This document shows positions 1 to 11,232 of a stretch of DNA of 64,000 nt, in pieces. The notes under the pieces are model-generated. The model worked only from the letters and a program-made list of their open reading frames with translations. It was not told the origin of the DNA and did no database searches. A program made the translations under genes and the position numbers. Source of the DNA: Coffea arabica (taxonomy: Eukaryota; Streptophyta; Magnoliopsida; Gentianales; Rubiaceae); contig NC_092322.1 in assembly GCF_036785885.1 (NCBI RefSeq), positions 15,088,466-15,152,465 on the forward strand, given 5' to 3'. Positions within the stretch are counted from its first letter, which is position 1. Each line of letters starts with the position of its first letter.

Positions 1-608
1 GACTTCGGGCTATGAGTTTCGGGTTCGTAAATGTGAAGCTCATACTCAACTCACATAATATTCGGATTGTGAGCCTTAATCGGGCTTAACCCAAGCTCAC
101 TTATTACTCTTTAATTTTCTTAATATAATTACTATAACTATTAAGTTGTAAAACTAATTTAACATTTACAAGACTATAATATTAAAACTAAACATGAACA
201 AATAATAGTTCTTAAAAAGTATATAAACCAAAAATTTTTTTAACAATATTTATATTTAATCCATTTAAAATGCATGAAAATTAGTAATAAAACATGCGAT
301 CATAAGCCAATACATCTTTAAAAGTTGAAACTTTTTTTTATAATCTTGTGATTTAAATCCAAATATGCTTGATGATTTTTGTGTTTGTAGACCAAAAAAA
401 AATCAACCAATAATATGCTAATACAAAAATTTACTCAACCAATAAGAAAAATTAGAGATTTAGTTATGCATTACTAATATTGGCTCTCAAGAAAGCTCAT
501 GAAAGAGTCTTTAGATGTATTTTTGTGTTTTGTAATTTATATATATATATATTTAGTATTTAGTAAAAATATATTTGGATATATAATTATACATAATATC
601 AAAATATA

Positions 609-653
<45 letters not shown>

Positions 654-834
654 ATTAAAGGGTCGGGCCTATGTCGGGTTTGAGCTTAATAAGGCCCAAA
701 CTCGGCTCACATTTAATTCGGGCCTAATTTTTAGGCTCAAGTTCAGACTGGCTCACTAAATGATTGGGCTCATCGGGCTTTCTGTCGTGCCGAACGAGCC
801 GAGCTCGGGCTGGCCCAGCCCCATTGACAGTCCC
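1..834. mobile_element. hAT-like non-autonomous element, left end outside window
   Basis: Both edges are GC-rich subterminal sequence full of short GGGC, GCCC, GAGC and CTCGG words in inverted orientation (about 1-110 and 655-830). The AT-rich centre contains an (AT)n run at 614-650. The right edge, around 812-832, reads GGCCCAGCCCCATTGACA, which is the inverse of the TGTCAATGGGGC type ends found on many plant hAT-like elements. The left terminus and target duplication lie outside the window, so the class call is inference. Confidence 0.4.
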
Positions 835-1134
835 ACGTCCAACTTGTCAAAATTCAAGTGCTGGAATTTTTCCAAGGAGAAGACGAATTCTGGCTCCAAG
901 AATGAAGCAAACCAATCGTCACATTCACCTGGTAAATCCGAGATGGAGGTACAAATTGAGACGTTCAGGACCCATCAGAGGATTGTGGCAGATTCGGATC
1001 AGAAATTGAAGGATTTGAATGAGAAATTCAATGGTATGAACAAGAAAGTGGATGAAGTGCTATATCTGGTTGAGAAGGTTCACTCAAGATCAAGAACGGC
1101 TGCTTTGAAGGATGTAATTCAACCACGATTTTAG
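835..1134 (+). pseudogene. Orphan coding relic or last exon of an upstream gene
   Basis: An open frame continues from the hAT-like element edge to a TAG at 1132-1134. The predicted tail is charged and polar, with a heptad-like stretch (KLKDLNEKFNGMNKKVDEV) that looks like a short coiled coil, and it ends in VIQPRF. Codon use is more gene-like than in the flanking AT-rich DNA. The sequence just before it, TTGACAG at 824-830, could serve as a splice acceptor. It may therefore be the 3' exon of a gene lying left of the window, or a fragment cut off by the transposon. The ATG-like starts upstream lie inside transposon sequence and should not be trusted. I do not recognise the family. Confidence 0.35.
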
Positions 1135-1213
1135 TCATATATTCTTAGTTTTTTTATTTTTAGGTAACTATAAGTAGGCAATGGGGCAATTATGGTGCAC
1201 GTTATATTTGTAT

Positions 1214-1620
1214 GGGATAATTTCATAAATTTCCTGTAAGGTTTCTAATAATTTCGCTGAGTTTTCTTGAGGTTTTGAAAATTACACTTGCCTCATTTGA
1301 TTTGATACTTTTAATAACCAAACCTTAGGCTTGGTCAAAACTTTAAATGAGTAACCTAAAATACGCTCAATTTATAAAGTTTATATTACTTTCCAAAATA
1401 ATTGTAAAATATATAGCACAAATATAAGGAAGAAGTATCAAGCTCTAATACCCATATTTATTATTTGATAAGCTATAATTACACTAATTATTAGCACTAG
1501 AAAAATGATCAACTAAAACATCGAATCACATTCAAAATTATCAAAAAACAAAAGTGACCAGTTCAATATTTGGTAATGATAGCGACAAGGGTCAGTATTT
1601 ATAGTTCTGTGATTTTACTC

Positions 1621-1676
<56 letters not shown>

Positions 1677-1878
1677 GGAATAAGAAGAGAAAAGGAAAAT
1701 AAAAAATAATGATAAATTCCATTCTTTGTATATCATATCCAACAAGGGATTATTATTAAAATGGTAAGGTTAATATTGTCATTTTAGGTGGGCAAAGGAT
1801 GTAAGCGTAATTTTTGAAATCTCGAGGGAGCTTAGTGAAATTGTTAGTAACCTCAGGAGAGGTTTCCAAAATTATCCC
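1214..1878. mobile_element. MULE-type MITE, copy 1 (9-bp TSD)
   Basis: The ends are long inverted repeats of about 80 bp. The left begins GGGATAATTTCATAAATTTC and the right is the inverse, ending AATTATCCC. A perfect 9-bp direct repeat TATTTGTAT flanks it at 1205-1213 and 1879-1887. Long TIRs with a 9-bp target duplication are the hallmark of Mutator-like elements. No transposase is encoded. The interior carries an (AT)n microsatellite at about 1626-1671. A second member of the family lies at 11953-12951. Confidence 0.8.
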
Positions 1879-2164
1879 TATTTGTATTGATGTTCTTACC
1901 TAGAATTTTAATGCGCCACATTATTATTTGAAAACTTTTTTGTATTAATTACAATAGCTTTTTTTTTTTTTTGGTGATTCTTTTGAATTCAGGAGATGAC
2001 TCCTAGAAATCTTGATGCACGTGAGATTAAAAAAATAGTTGGAAAGATAAAAAGATCATTAAAAACATATTTGTGATACAAGAAAAAAAAAATTTTTTTT
2101 TTGTGGTCAATCTAAACACACTAGTGTTGGTAATTTAAACACACTAGTGTTTAGACATATGTTA

Positions 2165-2448
2165 GGATAAATTTCGTTTTGCCTCCTATGGTTTGGTACT
2201 TTATCACACAACTCCTTCACGGTTTAAAAACATGCATATAACTCTTTCATGGTTTGGATTAAAGTGTCACCGATAGTTTTTCCGTTAAAACTAACAATCA
2301 ATGCAAAAAGTCAAAGTCAAACTAATAAATTGATAATAAGGCTTATGTGACATTGAGGTTTGAGGGGGTTATATGTAGGTTTTAAAATTATATAGGACTT
2401 ATGTGATGAAACACTACTAAATCACAAGGGGTAAAGAGTAATTTATCC
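2165..2448. mobile_element. Small TIR element, probable MULE MITE
   Basis: It starts GGATAAATTTCGTTTTGCC and ends with the approximate inverse (…AATTTATCC). Imperfect inverted homology extends about 100 bp into each side (CATATAACTC…GGTTT matched by CATATAACCCC…GGTTT). The flanking 9-mers CATATGTTA and AATACATTA match at only 6 of 9 positions, so the target duplication is decayed or the boundary is off by a base or two. Confidence 0.5.
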
Positions 2449-3223
2449 AATACATTAAGAGGTATATTATCTACTCATATGTATAGGACAATTTCACGAC
2501 TCCATAGTAAACTACATTAATGACTTGGCAATCAATGGATAGTTGAATGTACGTCAAGTAAAAAAGTGACTGAAATATGAGTCAAGAGGAATCTTCTACA
2601 AATTTTTCTATGAAAATTGACAATCCAAACGTACTCTTGGATGTTAGATACTACTTGATGCGTTATAGTATGAAACTGAATTCTCCTTTTATTTGAGGTT
2701 CAAGAATCTGCATTTTTACGAGGTTAAGATTATTCAGTTTATACTGTCTTCACATATCAAGTGACCTAAAACTGTCTTGCATAGAAATCATTAGGCTGCA
2801 TGCTAAGCTTTCAAGTTTCAACCAATGCCTTTACATGTCAAAGCAACCTAAGCTCCCATTGTGAGATTAAACTCCACATTACAACAATTTTGTTATTCTA
2901 ACATCCATTACTTTCCAGAAAAATTACCAAGTAAAAGCTCCAGAATCAGTGTTTCAGCTGTTAAACATCTAACAGCGCCATTGAAGTCCAGAATAACTAA
3001 CGTTAAAATGCATTTGGCTTCTGGACGCAGTATAGATATCTCATGTATTAAAGAGATAATGACTTGAATTGATAATCATTCCTAACTTGGACTGGAAAAT
3101 ATATCGACACAAGTTTGAAAAGCAGGCTACGGTGAGCCATGGAGCATAATTTTACAGGTTAAAACACCGCCTAAACAACAGAACATCCCAAAACTGCACC
3201 GTTCTATTCGCTATCGGTAATTC
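2449..3223. other. Intergenic, 3' flank of NOP58
   Basis: This is AT-rich sequence without a recognisable gene or repeat. The part next to 3223 should be the 3' untranslated region of the minus-strand NOP58 gene. A short palindromic word around ACTAGT occurs twice just upstream, near 2118-2155. Confidence 0.4.
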
Positions 3224-6209
3224 TCATGCATCGTGTTTCTTCTTCTTCTTCTTTTTCTCCTTCTTTTCACTGGGAGCTTCGACTTCTTCATCTGCTTCAG
3301 GGTGCTTTCTCTTCTTTTTCTTCTTCTCTCCCGCTTCAATATTTTCATTCTGTAGCTCAGCATCTTCAGCAGCATGTTTCTTCTTTTTCTTCTTTTCCTT
3401 CTTTCCAACCACTTCACTTTCAGGTCCAGCAACACCATCTTCTGCAGCATGAGTATCCTCTATATCAGTCCCCTTCTTCTTCTTCTTCTTTTTCTTCTCC
3501 ACACCATTCATAGGAGTGTCATCACCTGCTTCTTCATCCTTCCTCTTTTCCTGCTCATTTTTCTCTTTCTCTGATGATAACTCAGTTGGTCCAAGAACAG
3601 CATCAGCCGCAGGATTGTAAGTCTGCAGACAAAAAGAAAAAAATAGTGAAAAAAAATTGCGACTTAGCAAACTAATAGAATGTAAAATATATGGCAGACC
3701 TTCCCAGGGGTTATCAGTCCCCCTGCACCCGTCTTTCGATCCTTGTCATAAACTTCAATCTTTGGTTTGCCTTTAGCAGAACCAGCAGCACGATTCAATT
3801 CTCTGCCTTCTAAACTCCTCAATCGTGCTTCAAGCTACAGAGAGAAGATGATTTAACAACAGAAGGGAGCCGAACACCTAAAACCTCACCTTAATCATAA
3901 TAAAAGAATACCTTTAACCGATTCTCCAATCCCATTGTATTGTCCTGGTTATCTCCTAGAGCATCATATCTAATTGCCAATGCAGTTTTAGCGGCAAGAG
4001 ATCTTGATATTTTACCCTTGTGCTTTGGTGCTGCCTGACCAATCAGAGATGCATGGTATATAAGACCATATTTAGGAGTTGCATGCTTTGTCTTAAGAGC
4101 TCTGAACAGAGCTTTCTCTGCACCAAGTATCTGCACTGTGCTTCCTGGTTGCTTAGCAAGATTGAGCAAGCTACCTCCATGGGCAATAAGGCGAGCACCA
4201 ACGAGTTCTCCAACAAGAGCAGTAAGATTTGGGGCAATAGTGTTCATCCTGCTCTTTAGATAATCATACAGTTGAGCTCTGTACTCGGCAAAAGAAAGAA
4301 CTTGGCTGCACAGATCTTTAATGTTCATCAAATCCAGGTCACTAATTTCAGTTCCCATGGATATCAAGGCAGCTTCTTTAAGCTCTGTTTCAACTTCTTC
4401 GGGGAGTATCTAATAATTCAAGTGCAAACATAGAATGCCAATGTCATCACTTCAAAAATAGCGATATAAGAGGGAAAGGGGGAGGGTGGTTTTGCTGGTT
4501 TCAGTAATAAATTAGACTTGGCATGCAACATTTGACCAGCAAAGCAGACTAAAAAACCAAACTACTAAACAGCAATTTTGATCTAAACCAGACTATCATT
4601 CTAACACTGCCTTCTTATGGAGGAACATTATAAACAATACCACTAACTATGCGTTGTGCCTAAAAGTCAATATGAGCAGCAAGTCCATGGATAGGTCTAG
4701 CAACAACCCACAAGGCTCAGATAAGATTTTTTTAACAAGGAGAAACCCTATGGTATTATATTGCTCATAATCCTTCACTGTCCCATAATAGAAAATAAAT
4801 AATTGAAGCTCTACCTCAGAAAAATCAAGCTTCGCAGCATTTGAACGGTCACCCATCAATTTTGCTGCCTTCGCATACAGTATGTTGTCTTGTACAATCT
4901 TTGCCAGCTCAGGAAAATGCCAACCATACCACTCTCGAACTCTCATTGCATAAGTGTTTAGCTCCTTATCAATATCATCCAAAAGGCCGATAGCCTGAAT
5001 GATCATTGTGTCCACCTAATAAAATCAACATGACACAAAATTAACTTCCTATAAGATGACAAGAAATCAAAAGGAAACGCAGCAGTAAACTTTTCAATCA
5101 AGTACAGTTATCTGATTTCTACATTTCTTCAATCTAAACTGAAGAAAAAAACAACATTACACAAATGGAACAACCAATTATTCAACCCAAAAGGAAACAA
5201 ATCATCAGTGAAAACTTGATATAATCAAGTTTAGCTTATCAAGTTTACAACAAATACTGAGGTACACAAACTTACCTTATCAGGGCTGAACTTTAGCTTG
5301 TATCTAGACAAGCTGTGGGACAGACCCAAGCTCATTGGACTCAAATCTTGTGCAGCTAGACCAGAAATGAGTTCAGACAATTGACTTCTCACACCTCTCA
5401 TCAATTCCATAACAGCATTGTTGTGAACACAGTCAATTTGCTGCAAACACAGAATCAGTCTCTTGAGTTTAAAAAAAAAAATCAAGGAATACATTATAAG
5501 AACTGCTATACTTGCAATCAGAAACAGTAATTATTATTAGCTGACCAGCTTCTCCTTGATTGCATTTCCGAGTTTCGAATCAGCCACAGCTAAAGCTTCA
5601 CCTTCGCAATGAGCACGTAAGAACTTGCGGAGACCTTTGCTCGGCTTGCTATCAATCAACAAGGTTGCTGCTGACAATGCCTCCGAGGTATTATCAAACT
5701 TCGAGAAAGCTTTTAGCTTTACAATCTAATCATAAAAATCAAAACAAAAACACAAATTAACCCAGATAAATCATCAATCCACGCCTAAAAACAACAATCA
5801 CAGATTCAACACAATTTCAAACCAACAAAAAATAGCCCAAAAACCATCCGGGAAAAGCCAGACTACTACAATCAAGAACTCTTCAATAGCATCTACCAGA
5901 AATACACAAGATGAAGAAACAAAAATAAACTTGTCATCTTAGCTAGATATTCCCAAAATAACCCAGAAAAATTCATAAAAAGGGGGAGGAAAAAAAACCT
6001 TTCTTGCGGAATCAGCAGTGGAGAACTCCTTCCACAAGTCCTAAAACGAAGGGGGAAAAAACTTTAACAGTTAAAATCAATCAAAATCATTAGAACCACA
6101 GATTAAATAAATAACAGCCACAAATGATCACCTCAACTTTGGACAGTTTGCCTTCGTCCAAAACTTTGAAGAGGGCAAAACCCGCTGGGGTTTCAAAAAG
6201 CGCAAGCAT
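3224..6209 (-). CDS. NOP58: Nucleolar protein 58, box C/D snoRNP core subunit
   Basis: Core scaffold of box C/D snoRNPs, which guide rRNA 2'-O-methylation in the nucleolus. Eight exons: 6209-6132, 6040-5999, 5725-5546, 5440-5276, 5015-4815, 4409-3912, 3834-3700, 3622-3224, giving 565 aa with consistent phases and GT-AG borders. The N-terminus ([20 protein letters not shown]) is the NOP5NT domain. Residues about 156-204 ([16 protein letters not shown]…) form the NOSIC coiled coil. Residues about 240-388 form the Nop domain with the family signature [29 protein letters not shown] split here as [13 protein letters not shown] and [11 protein letters not shown]. The tail from about 434 is a plant/yeast-like KKE/KKD region of lysine runs ending KKHDA, a nucleolar retention type tail. 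Length fits NOP58 (about 530-560 aa) rather than the paralogue NOP56. The start is the first ATG of exon 1 and fits the family start exactly. Confidence 0.95.
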
Positions 6210-6410
6210 TTTTGCTTCTTTGTCCCTATAAACTCAAACCCATTAATACAAATTTACACAAAACCAAGGCAAGGAACATAAAAAGCAAGTAATCGAGAAA
6301 ACACAGAAACAGTCCATTCTGCAAAACAGAAATGCGCGAAGGCAGAAAAGGAATTGGAAACTAGGGCTGAAAACTCACCGATTGGATATACAGCAGGGGA
6401 AGAGTGTGTC

Positions 6411-6471
<61 letters not shown>

Positions 6472-6560
6472 GGTTTTTCAGTCAGCGGTGGCGTTTTGTA
6501 TTGAAGGGACTGAGACGGAGGAACAGTCTAGGGTTTAAGGGGTTTCACTTCTACAGAGCA
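6210..6560 (-). promoter_or_regulatory. NOP58 promoter/5'UTR with telo-boxes and CT tract
   Basis: Read on the minus strand, upstream of the ATG at 6209 lie an uninterrupted CT repeat (about 6428-6468), a CA repeat (about 6404-6427) and two copies of AAACCCTA, at 6476-6469 and 6536-6529. AAACCCTA telo-boxes are established promoter elements of plant ribosomal-protein and ribosome-biogenesis genes, which matches the gene product. CT-rich tracts near the start site are common in plant core promoters and leaders. The transcription start itself cannot be fixed from the sequence. Confidence 0.65.
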
Positions 6561-6660
6561 CGCTGAAGCGGGGCGGGTCTGGTCGGATCAGGTATCCGAT
6601 TTGTGTAATAATTTTTTTTTTTGAAATAAATATTCTTTTGCATATTGAATAAGGCAATAA

Positions 6661-6824
6661 GCCCCGCCTGATAGCTCGTTTGGTTACGGAAGCTCCTCAG
6701 CGACCGTTATCCATCTCTCCCACCAGAGATCGAATCCCAAGGACATCTCTTTTCTAGTCGGGGAAATTAGTCGGATTCGATTTACCTGATGGCTCGAATA
6801 CCCCTCTGTCCGGAAAAAAAAAAA
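6661..6824 (+). mobile_element. tRNA-type SINE, family A, plus orientation
   Basis: A 164-bp insert ends in an A run. It has a pol III A-box-like motif TAGCTCGTTTGG near 6672 and a B-box-like motif AGATCGAATCCC near 6727. It is flanked by a 14-bp direct repeat with one mismatch, GAATAAGGCAATAA (6647-6660) and GAATAAAGCAATAA (6825-6838), as expected after LINE-mediated retroposition. A related copy in opposite orientation is at 8237-8426. Confidence 0.8.
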
Positions 6825-6892
6825 GAATAAAGCAATAAGTTAATCAAATATACTCGAATATTTCGTTCTTAATCAAATATTAGCTGCTGCTC

Positions 6893-7110
6893 AAATTTGG
6901 TTGGAGCTCGAGTATTTTTAGATCCGAATCAAACCAGCAATGCAAGGAGAAATACTGGTTGGAGCTTGAGTATTTTTGGATTTGAATCGAACAAGTAATG
7001 GATTGAGTTCAAACTAGATTAAGATCTTGGTTTCTCAAATTTGGTTGGAACTTGAGTATTTTTTGATTCAAATGAAACAAGTTATGCATCAAGTACAAAC
7101 TATTCGATAA
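6893..7110. repeat. Three degenerate copies of a 60-85 bp unit
   Basis: The phrase GGTTGGAGCTTGAGTATTTTT followed by a GAT…GAATC(A)AA(A)CAAGTAATG type continuation occurs three times, starting near 6897, 6957 and 7042. The copies differ by several substitutions each. No coding content is seen. Confidence 0.6.
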
Positions 7111-7145
7111 GAGATCGCTTTATTTACATCCACTTTAGGATATTA

Positions 7146-7880
7146 CAGTAAAAATCACAATACATGAATAATCTCTATTGAATAATAATTTTTTTGGATC
7201 TGGAGTTGAGCTCATAAGCTAAATTAATAATTTCAATAAAATAATAAGATAATAAAAGTTTTTGAAAATCTTAGATAACAATTTGGTCCCATTTATATTA
7301 TAAATTAATAATTCATTAATATTACATATCATATTTTCCTAAAATATGAGTTATTGTTGATTTTTGAATACCTTTTAGATGGAATAAGAAGACTTTGCGT
7401 TTGTTTATTAGAAAAAGACTTTCTTGTACACATAATATTGCAATCTGATTCACTGTATGCATTTATAAGAAGGCTTACTTGTTATTTATATACATAATAT
7501 TCTTAATCTGATTCATTGTATGTATTTAACAAAATGAGAATGGACATGCATCATTTAGTATTTCTAGTCCTTTGGATCTCATAATGATAGGAAAATGATA
7601 TCAGTTATGTATGTACATGAAAGATATTAGTAAAATTAAATTATATTTGCAAATCAGTAGATATGAATTGGTTTATACCTCTTAAATTTTTTGATTCATT
7701 TTATTAATAGAATAATTTTTTATAAAATGAATAAAACTTTAGTTGATTAAATGAATGTTTATTGACCAGTAAGTATACTCAAAAAATTAATAAATTATTA
7801 ATTTATCAATTAATTAATACCTCTTTAAATTAATAGAATTTGCACGGTCTCATGGTTATTAATTTATAGAGGTTTTACTG
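7146..7880. mobile_element. Emigrant/pogo-like non-autonomous DNA transposon
   Basis: The left end is CAGTAAAA at 7146 preceded by TA. The right end is ATTAATTTATAGAGGTTTTACTG, the inverse of the CAGTAAAACCTCTATAAATTAATA terminus known for Arabidopsis Emigrant and pogo-like Lemi1 elements. Internal blocks (AATTAATAATTTCAATAAAATAATAAG and others) are shared with the element at 35488-37850. The left end is decayed and the right flank is CA rather than TA. There is no coding capacity. Confidence 0.65.
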
Positions 7881-8236
7881 CATCTAATTATTTTTGTTGA
7901 AACCATTAATGCCACCTTTTTATTTTAGACATAATAAAAAAAAATTTTGCACACTACATGTTTGTCAAATTTCAGTAAAAGGAGGGACTATTTCAAATAA
8001 GATAATTTACCTCCATTAGTTTTCACTAAAAAGTACTTGGTTTGTGAATGGTAAAGTTTTTATTTAGGTTTTAATTGTTAATTATAATCCACTATGGTAG
8101 ATGAAAATGTTTTTATTTAGGTTTATTTTGATTACACGTCAGCCAGAATCTTTTTTCCTTTTTTTTGCTAGCCAGAGTCTTCTTATGGGCCTTGAAACCT
8201 TGGCCATCTCCACTTGTATATCTTAGACACTTTATC
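7881..8236. other. Intergenic, no gene seen
   Basis: AT-rich spacer between the Emigrant-like element and the second SINE. A 16-bp SINE target site occupies 8221-8236. Nothing else is recognisable. Confidence 0.4.
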
Positions 8237-8426
8237 TCTTTTTTTTTCCAGACGGAGGGGGTATCCGGACCATCAGATAAACCGGACCCGACTAATCCCT
8301 TCCCTGCCTGAAAGGAGAAGCCCTTTCCCGTCGAACACGTTAACCCTGGAACTCGATCCTTGGTAGGAAAAATGGACAACAGTCGTTGAGGAACTTCCGT
8401 GACCAAACGAGCTGCCCAAGTGGGGC
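8237..8426 (-). mobile_element. tRNA-type SINE, family A, minus orientation
   Basis: Read on the minus strand it has the A-box-like GCAGCTCGTTTGG followed by TCACGGAAG, a B-box-like GGATCGAGTTCCA, then a body ending in GGAAAAAAAAAG. The direct repeats TCTTAGACACTTTATC (8221-8236) and TCTTAGACACCTTATC (8427-8442) match at 15 of 16 positions. It shares head, B-box region and the TCCGTCTGG-poly(A) tail with the SINE at 6661-6824, so both belong to one family. Confidence 0.8.
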
Positions 8427-8442
8427 TCTTAGACACCTTATC

Positions 8443-9730
8443 AGGGACATAACAAATGATATGTAATCAACACATATAGGTTCAACAGTAAGGATAAATC
8501 ACTTTTTCACAAAAAAAAATAAAAATCTCGAAAGCTTGTCTTAATTCGTAATAATGATAACTATTATTCAAACTTTTTTCTTATTAGGAAGAGAAAAGGA
8601 CAATTGAGAATCCTACATGCAATTAGAGGACTATCACCTCTTATCCAATCAAAACTCACCACATCGCTATTTTCGTATATAATTGGGAGGACTACCACCA
8701 ATTGATCAATCACAAGCAATGCCTTGTCAATTTGAAATAAATTAAAGGACTACCACTAATTGACCAATGAGACGACGACACCTCAGCAATTGAACTCAAT
8801 TGGGAAGTCTCCCATTAGGGATGTAACAAATGATATGTAATCAATACATATTGGTTCAACAGTAAGGATAAATCACTTTTTCACAAAAAAAAAAAAAAAT
8901 CTCGAAAACATGTCTTAATTTGTAATAATGACCAGAACTGAAACTATTATTCAAACTTTTTTCTTATTAGGAAGAGAAAAGGACAGTTGAGAATCCTACA
9001 TGCAATTAGAGGACTACCACCTCTCATCCAATCAAAACTCGCCATATCGCCACTTTCATATACAATTGGAAGGACTACCACCAATTGACCAGTCATAAGG
9101 TGACACATCGTCAATTTGAAATCAATTGAAGAACTACCACTAATTGATCGATGAGACGACGACACCTCAACAATTGAACTCAATTGGGAAGTCTCTCTTT
9201 CCCCAATAGACTAGATATGTTAATTATTAGGGATGTAACAAATGATATGTAATCAATACATATTGGTTTAATAGTAAGGATAAATCACCTTTTCACAAAA
9301 AATAAAAATCTCGAAAACATGTCTTAATTTGTAATAATGATCAGAACTGAAACTATTATTCAAACTTTTTTCTTATTAGAAAGAGAAAAGGACAATTGAG
9401 AATCCTACATGCAATTAGAGGACTACCACCTCTCATCCAATCAAAACTCGCCAGATCGCCATTTTCATATACAATTGAGAGGACTATCACCAATTGATCA
9501 ATCATAAGGTGACACATCGTCAATTTGAAATCAATTGAAGAACTATCACTAATTGATCGATGAGACGACGACACCTCAACAATTGAACTCAATTGGGAAG
9601 TCTCTCTTTCCCCAATAGACTAGATATGTTAATTATTAGGGATGTAACAAATGATATGTAATCAATACATATTGGTTCAATAGTAAGGATAAATCACTTT
9701 TTCATCAAAAAAAAAAATCTCAAAAGCATT
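8443..9730. repeat. Tandem array of about 410-bp units (3 full, 1 partial)
   Basis: Units begin at AGGGATGTAACAAATGATATG-type words at 8443, 8817, 9229 and 9638; the unit lengths are 374, 412 and 409 bp, and the fourth is a partial unit. Copies 2 and 3 are nearly identical and include a segment (CCCCAATAGACTAGATATG) missing from copy 1. Inside each unit three shorter subrepeats of about 60 bp carry GACTACCACC(A)ATTGA(C)CAAT and a conserved AATTG border. Open frames on the minus strand of copies 2 and 3 lack an ATG and simply mirror the repeat. Confidence 0.85.
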
Positions 9731-10390
9731 ATAAGAGGAAATAAATGCAGGAAATTATAAGAGGGAAATAGACTATAGAAAGTACTAGAAGGAAACAAAT
9801 ACCAATATATTTCATTTGGATGGAAAATATGTTGGAACATCAATAATGTTGTCTTTATTTGTATTAATTTTTCAGGTATGTTGATTTCAAATTTTTACAT
9901 ATCTGTGTCATGTTTAATTTGATGCACCTTGTGCCATTAGTACAGATTAATTGAATATAATAGTCTTTTCGAAGAAGAAGAAGAAGGTAGGTCATAAATA
10001 TCCAGCAACTAATAAAAATCCCTTCAGGAGTTCATCAATTAGATGAATGTGTCCATTCATTACCACTCTATAGAATTATTTTCTTATTACACAATTACTT
10101 TTTTACATGGCTATTCTTGTCCTTACACGTAATACAAATATGTAGCAAGATTTGCAGTAAAAATATGCGGCAAGAAAGCAATAGGATATATACTTGAGTA
10201 TGTACAAATGCATTAGTGGAACTAAATCATGAAAACAAGGATTAAAAAAAAAACAGTTGGCTATTATTCTTTTTTTAACTAGCTAATTCGGGGGGAATAC
10301 CGCACCCAAAATTTACTAAAATAATACCGAAGATGACATAAGTCTTACCTCTAAAAATACATACGAAATTACAAGTATATATGAAAAGAA
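9731..10390. other. Intergenic, no gene seen
   Basis: AT-rich sequence with a short GAA run near 9974 and poly(A) near 10243. I see no exon, RNA gene or repeat boundary here. Confidence 0.4.
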
Positions 10391-11232
10391 GTTCAACGCT
10401 TGTGCATAAAAGTAGTGCTATCATCTATGAAACAAAAGAAGTCGTTGGCTAATATTCAATCAGGTCAACAAACAGCCCTTTTGGGCTGTTGGCCACTACC
10501 AATGACTTAAGTTTTGATGGAGTGAGAGGACAACAACTATACGTGGGAGTGGGAGGAGTGGTGGGGTGGGAGTGGAAGGACAAGAACTTAAGTTTTATGG
10601 AGTGGGAGGACAAGAACTACCAATGACTTAACTCTTGTCCTTCAGTCATTTTGCCATTATATGTGGCTTCTCCAAAATTCAAATCGTATAGGTGTGTAGT
10701 ACATTCATATGGTTTGATAGCGATTCAATTCCTGTAATTCTCCAATTGACCCATTTAGGTCTCTCTTTATATGTGGTTTCTCCAAATCCATTGCCCCATT
10801 TAAGTCTCCCACTATAATGGGCTTAAGTTCAACTCTTGCTGTCTTGCACATAAAAGCACATCATCTACTAAACAAAAGAAGTCATTGGCTAATATTCGAT
10901 CAGGTCAACCAATGACCTTTTTAAATAGTTGGCCACCATCACTGACTTAAGTTTTGGTGGGTGGGAGAACAAGAGTTCAAATCTTATTTCTCATCACTTT
11001 ACTACTATATATGGCTTCTCTAAATCCATATAGATGTAGAATGCATCCATCTAATCCGATAGTATTTCAGTTCCCATTAATTCTTCAATTAGTCCATTGA
11101 GGTCTCCCCATTTGTGTAGTTTCTTCAAATCCATATGATTGCATAGTGCATCCATTTGATCCAATAGTAATTCAATCCCCCTCAATTTTCTAATTGGCCC
11201 ATTTAAGTCCCCCGCTGTAATAGGCTTGAGAA
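10391..11232. repeat. Diverged tandem duplication of about 435/407 bp
   Basis: Copy A (10391-10825) and copy B (10826-11232) share, in order, AGTTCAAC(G/T)CTTG, AAACAAAAGAAGTC(G/A)TTGGCTAATATTC, GATCAGGTCAAC, TTGGCCAC, GACTTAAGTTTTG(A/G)TGG and a closing block GCCCATTTAAGTC(T/C)CCC followed by TAATGGGCTT or TAATAGGCTT. Copy A has an extra repeated AAGAACTACCAATGACTTAA segment. No convincing coding frame is present. Confidence 0.65.

Noticed and set aside
3211..3574. Ser/Phe-rich plus-strand and Lys/Arg-rich minus-strand alternative frames
   Set aside because: They are shadows of the NOP58 lysine-rich last exon in other frames.
5016..5275. Box C/D snoRNA in a NOP58 intron
   Set aside because: A TGATGAT-like C box is visible on the minus strand near 5207, but no properly spaced D box with terminal stem follows it.
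8947..9592. Two nearly identical 78-codon minus-strand frames
   Set aside because: They start at TTG, and their similarity comes from the 410-bp tandem repeat itself rather than protein-level conservation.
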